Shown one piece after another: positions 5,154 to 6,521 of a stretch of DNA of 6,521 nt. The stretch covers positions 1 to 6,521 of the forward strand of contig DAHVAE010000042.1 in NCBI GenBank assembly GCA_027314795.1, given 5' to 3'. Position 1 is the first letter of the stretch, and each line of letters begins with the position of its first letter. The stretch comes from Candidatus Saccharimonadota bacterium (GTDB taxonomy: Bacteria; Patescibacteriota; Saccharimonadia; Saccharimonadales; UBA4665). The notes below the pieces were generated by a model. The model was not told the origin of the DNA. It saw only the letters and a program-made list of their open reading frames with translations, and did not search any database. Both the position numbers and the translations under genes were made by a program.

Positions 5154-6359
5154 ATGCCTAGTAAGAAATTATCCAAGTCAACTATAAAGTCCACTAGTAA
5201 AGCCTCTTTAAGAACAAGTAGGCCAACTAGACCTATAGCTAAAGTAACCAAACAGGTAAAAAAGCCAGTTTTCTTTAGCAAATTAAATAAGTGGGTATAT
5301 CGGCAGAAAAAAGGATTCAAGCAGCTAGCAAAAAAGATATCTAAAAATGTAAAAAGTTTTCATAAAAAGTCGAATGCTTTTCTATCAACACCTGGTAGAT
5401 TGGCTATTATCGCTGTAGCTATTTTGGCTATATTGATTGCTACTCATGGTAGTCAGACTGCTGCAGCCGGTAGCAATGGTTTAGTGTCTGTGAATATCTT
5501 TCAGCAAAAACAAGAGTCTCCTAAGGCGGTTACTACTGAAGGGCCAGTTCAAGGCGATAAGCAGTTCTCTACATACCCTACTTGGGCACAAAATTACAGC
5601 CATTACGGTTCAAGTATTCTGAGTAAAAAATATTGGAACGTCAACCTTGGCTGGCCAAACAATGGTAATAACGAAGCTGAATATTATACAGATAATGCAG
5701 CTAATCTACGGATTAGTGGGGGCTCCCTAATAATGGCAGCTACGATGCAGACTGAACCGGGCGGTCTTCAGTATGCTTCGTCTCGAATTGATACTCAAGG
5801 TAAGCTCTCATTTTTGTATGGGAGATTTGATGTTACAGCAAAACTTCCAAGCGGCGTAGGAACATGGCCAGCTATATGGTTTTTACCCGCTAACACTAAG
5901 TATGAAGACTTGAGCCCATCATCAGATACAACACGCTTTCTGAACGGTGGCGAAATAGATATGGTTGAAGCTGTTGGGTTTAATCCTAATATAGTTTATG
6001 GGGTAGTTCATACACTTCAAACTAACCAGAGTAACCCTAACTCAGTCGGTGACTTCAATCAAATAACATTACCAAATAACAATACACAGTATTATAAGTA
6101 CTCGTTATTATGGACGCCGACAACCATAACTTTTGAAATTAACGATAGCCCCTACTTTACTTATACGAAGACTGCTGGGGCTGACTTTACGACTTGGCCA
6201 TTTGATCAGCCGATGTATATGATAATCAACCTAGCTCTTGGTGGTGTATGGGGCGGCGAAGATACAGCCCAATTCCCAAATAATGGTATAGATAACTCGG
6301 CTTTGCCAGCCTTTATGAGCATTAAGTCAATTTACTACTATCCGTATATCGGGCAGTAG
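5154..6359 (+). CDS. Membrane-anchored family 16 glycoside hydrolase (probable endo-beta-1,3-glucanase)
   Basis: The 401-residue protein carries a GH16 domain at about 140-401, a normal length for the family. Its catalytic site is GGEIDMVEAVG, with E267 as expected nucleophile, D269, and E272 as acid/base. The E-x-D-x-x-E spacing is that of the beta-bulge branch, which includes laminarinases. Family hallmarks NNEAEYYTD (172-180), GRFDVTAKLP (223-232), GTWPAIWFLP (236-245) and INLALGGVWGG (358-368) are all present, so activity is likely. Beta-1,3-glucan is the best substrate guess. Residues 1-82 contain 25 Lys/Arg and no acidic residue, followed by a helix at 83-97. This is a signal anchor or very long signal peptide (possible cleavage after TAAA, 105) placing the enzyme outside. 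The ATG at 5154 has a weak ribosome-binding site but the right distance from the promoter. There are no cysteines. It has its own promoter. Confidence 0.93.
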   Translation: MPSKKLSKSTIKSTSKASLRTSRPTRPIAKVTKQVKKPVFFSKLNKWVYRQKKGFKQLAKKISKNVKSFHKKSNAFLSTPGRLAIIAVAILAILIATHGSQTAAAGSNGLVSVNIFQQKQESPKAVTTEGPVQGDKQFSTYPTWAQNYSHYGSSILSKKYWNVNLGWPNNGNNEAEYYTDNAANLRISGGSLIMAATMQTEPGGLQYASSRIDTQGKLSFLYGRFDVTAKLPSGVGTWPAIWFLPANTKYEDLSPSSDTTRFLNGGEIDMVEAVGFNPNIVYGVVHTLQTNQSNPNSVGDFNQITLPNNNTQYYKYSLLWTPTTITFEINDSPYFTYTKTAGADFTTWPFDQPMYMIINLALGGVWGGEDTAQFPNNGIDNSALPAFMSIKSIYYYPYIGQ

Positions 6360-6367
6360 TAAGCTCA

Positions 6368-6521
6368 TTAAAATACTCTTAGCTCAAAGGGCGTGCCGTA
6401 ATGATTAAGCTTAATCTTGATCACTAAACGTTTGTTTTTAGGCGACTTCTTAGTAAAAGTCGATGCTTTTTTAAGGGCGTATTGTCCTCTAGTTAATCTG
6501 TATTGGCTGTATATCATTAGA
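6368..6521 (-). CDS. Possible 3' end of a convergent gene, hypothetical
   Basis: A minus-strand frame enters from the right edge and stops at TAA (6370-6368), 8 nt from the stop of the hydrolase gene. A methionine codon at 6517-6515 would give 49 residues beginning MIYSQYRLTRGQYALKKAS and ending YGTPFELRVF. The upstream side lies outside the window, so it could be a complete small protein or the tail of a longer one. The product is strongly basic. No family was recognised. It reads like coding sequence, but the length is too short to be certain. Confidence 0.35.
   Translation of the reverse strand, partial: LMIYSQYRLTRGQYALKKASTFTKKSPKNKRLVIKIKLNHYGTPFELRVF
6403..6416. repeat. 14-bp perfect palindrome
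   Basis: GATTAAGCTTAATC reads the same on both strands and lies 44 nt after the hydrolase stop, inside the possible convergent frame. It could be a regulatory site or part of a bidirectional end structure. No direct evidence supports either. Confidence 0.4.
6443..6472 (+). terminator. Possible terminator of the GH16 gene
   Basis: CGACTT (6443-6448) pairs with AAGTCG (6457-6462), and after ATGC comes a run of six T (6467-6472). The stem is short and the U-run 4 nt away, so strength is uncertain. It lies 84 nt past the stop and would be inside the convergent frame if that is real. Confidence 0.4.

Noticed and set aside
1..6521. CRISPR array, tRNA, insertion sequence or prophage attachment site
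   Set aside because: No regularly spaced direct repeats, tRNA-like T-arm, transposase frame or terminal inverted repeats were seen.

Overview
The window looks like a chromosomal segment of a bacterium of about 40% G+C that uses the standard bacterial code. Strong Shine-Dalgarno sites and sigma70-type promoters are visible, and no TGA stands in for glycine. The mix of a peptidoglycan-precursor gene with Asn/Ser/Thr-rich secreted repeat proteins resembles Candidatus Patescibacteria (CPR), perhaps Saccharibacteria. This is inferred from style only, because no marker gene is present.

Layout. Positions 1-1525 (minus strand) hold the first 508 codons of glmS, cut off by the window edge. Positions 1526-1704 are a divergent promoter region. 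Positions 1705-4746 (plus strand) hold three co-directional surface-protein genes that look like one operon: a 141-residue single-pass membrane protein, a 197-residue secreted Asn/Ser-rich protein with two repeats, and a 610-residue protein with a signal peptide, four repeats and a C-terminal membrane anchor. The last two share a repeat built around SGNA...SGNA. Gaps inside the operon carry a start-stop codon pair behind a perfect ribosome-binding site (2129-2147) and a 16-bp hairpin (2854-2898). Positions 4747-5153 have no convincing gene, but 4750-5010 is about half G+C and dense in inverted repeats. It may be an unidentified structured RNA, probably on the minus strand. Positions 5154-6359 (plus strand) encode a membrane-anchored family 16 glycoside hydrolase with an 82-residue, purely basic N-terminal tail. 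Positions 6368-6521 (minus strand) may be the end of another reading frame, converging on the hydrolase gene.

Together, apart from glmS (amino-sugar supply for the wall), the window is devoted to the cell surface. The working hypothesis is an extracellular repeat-protein assembly: a strongly translated secreted subunit, a weakly translated anchored partner with the same repeat, a small membrane protein made first, and a neighbouring surface glucanase. The genes and repeats are read directly; the assembly idea is inference.
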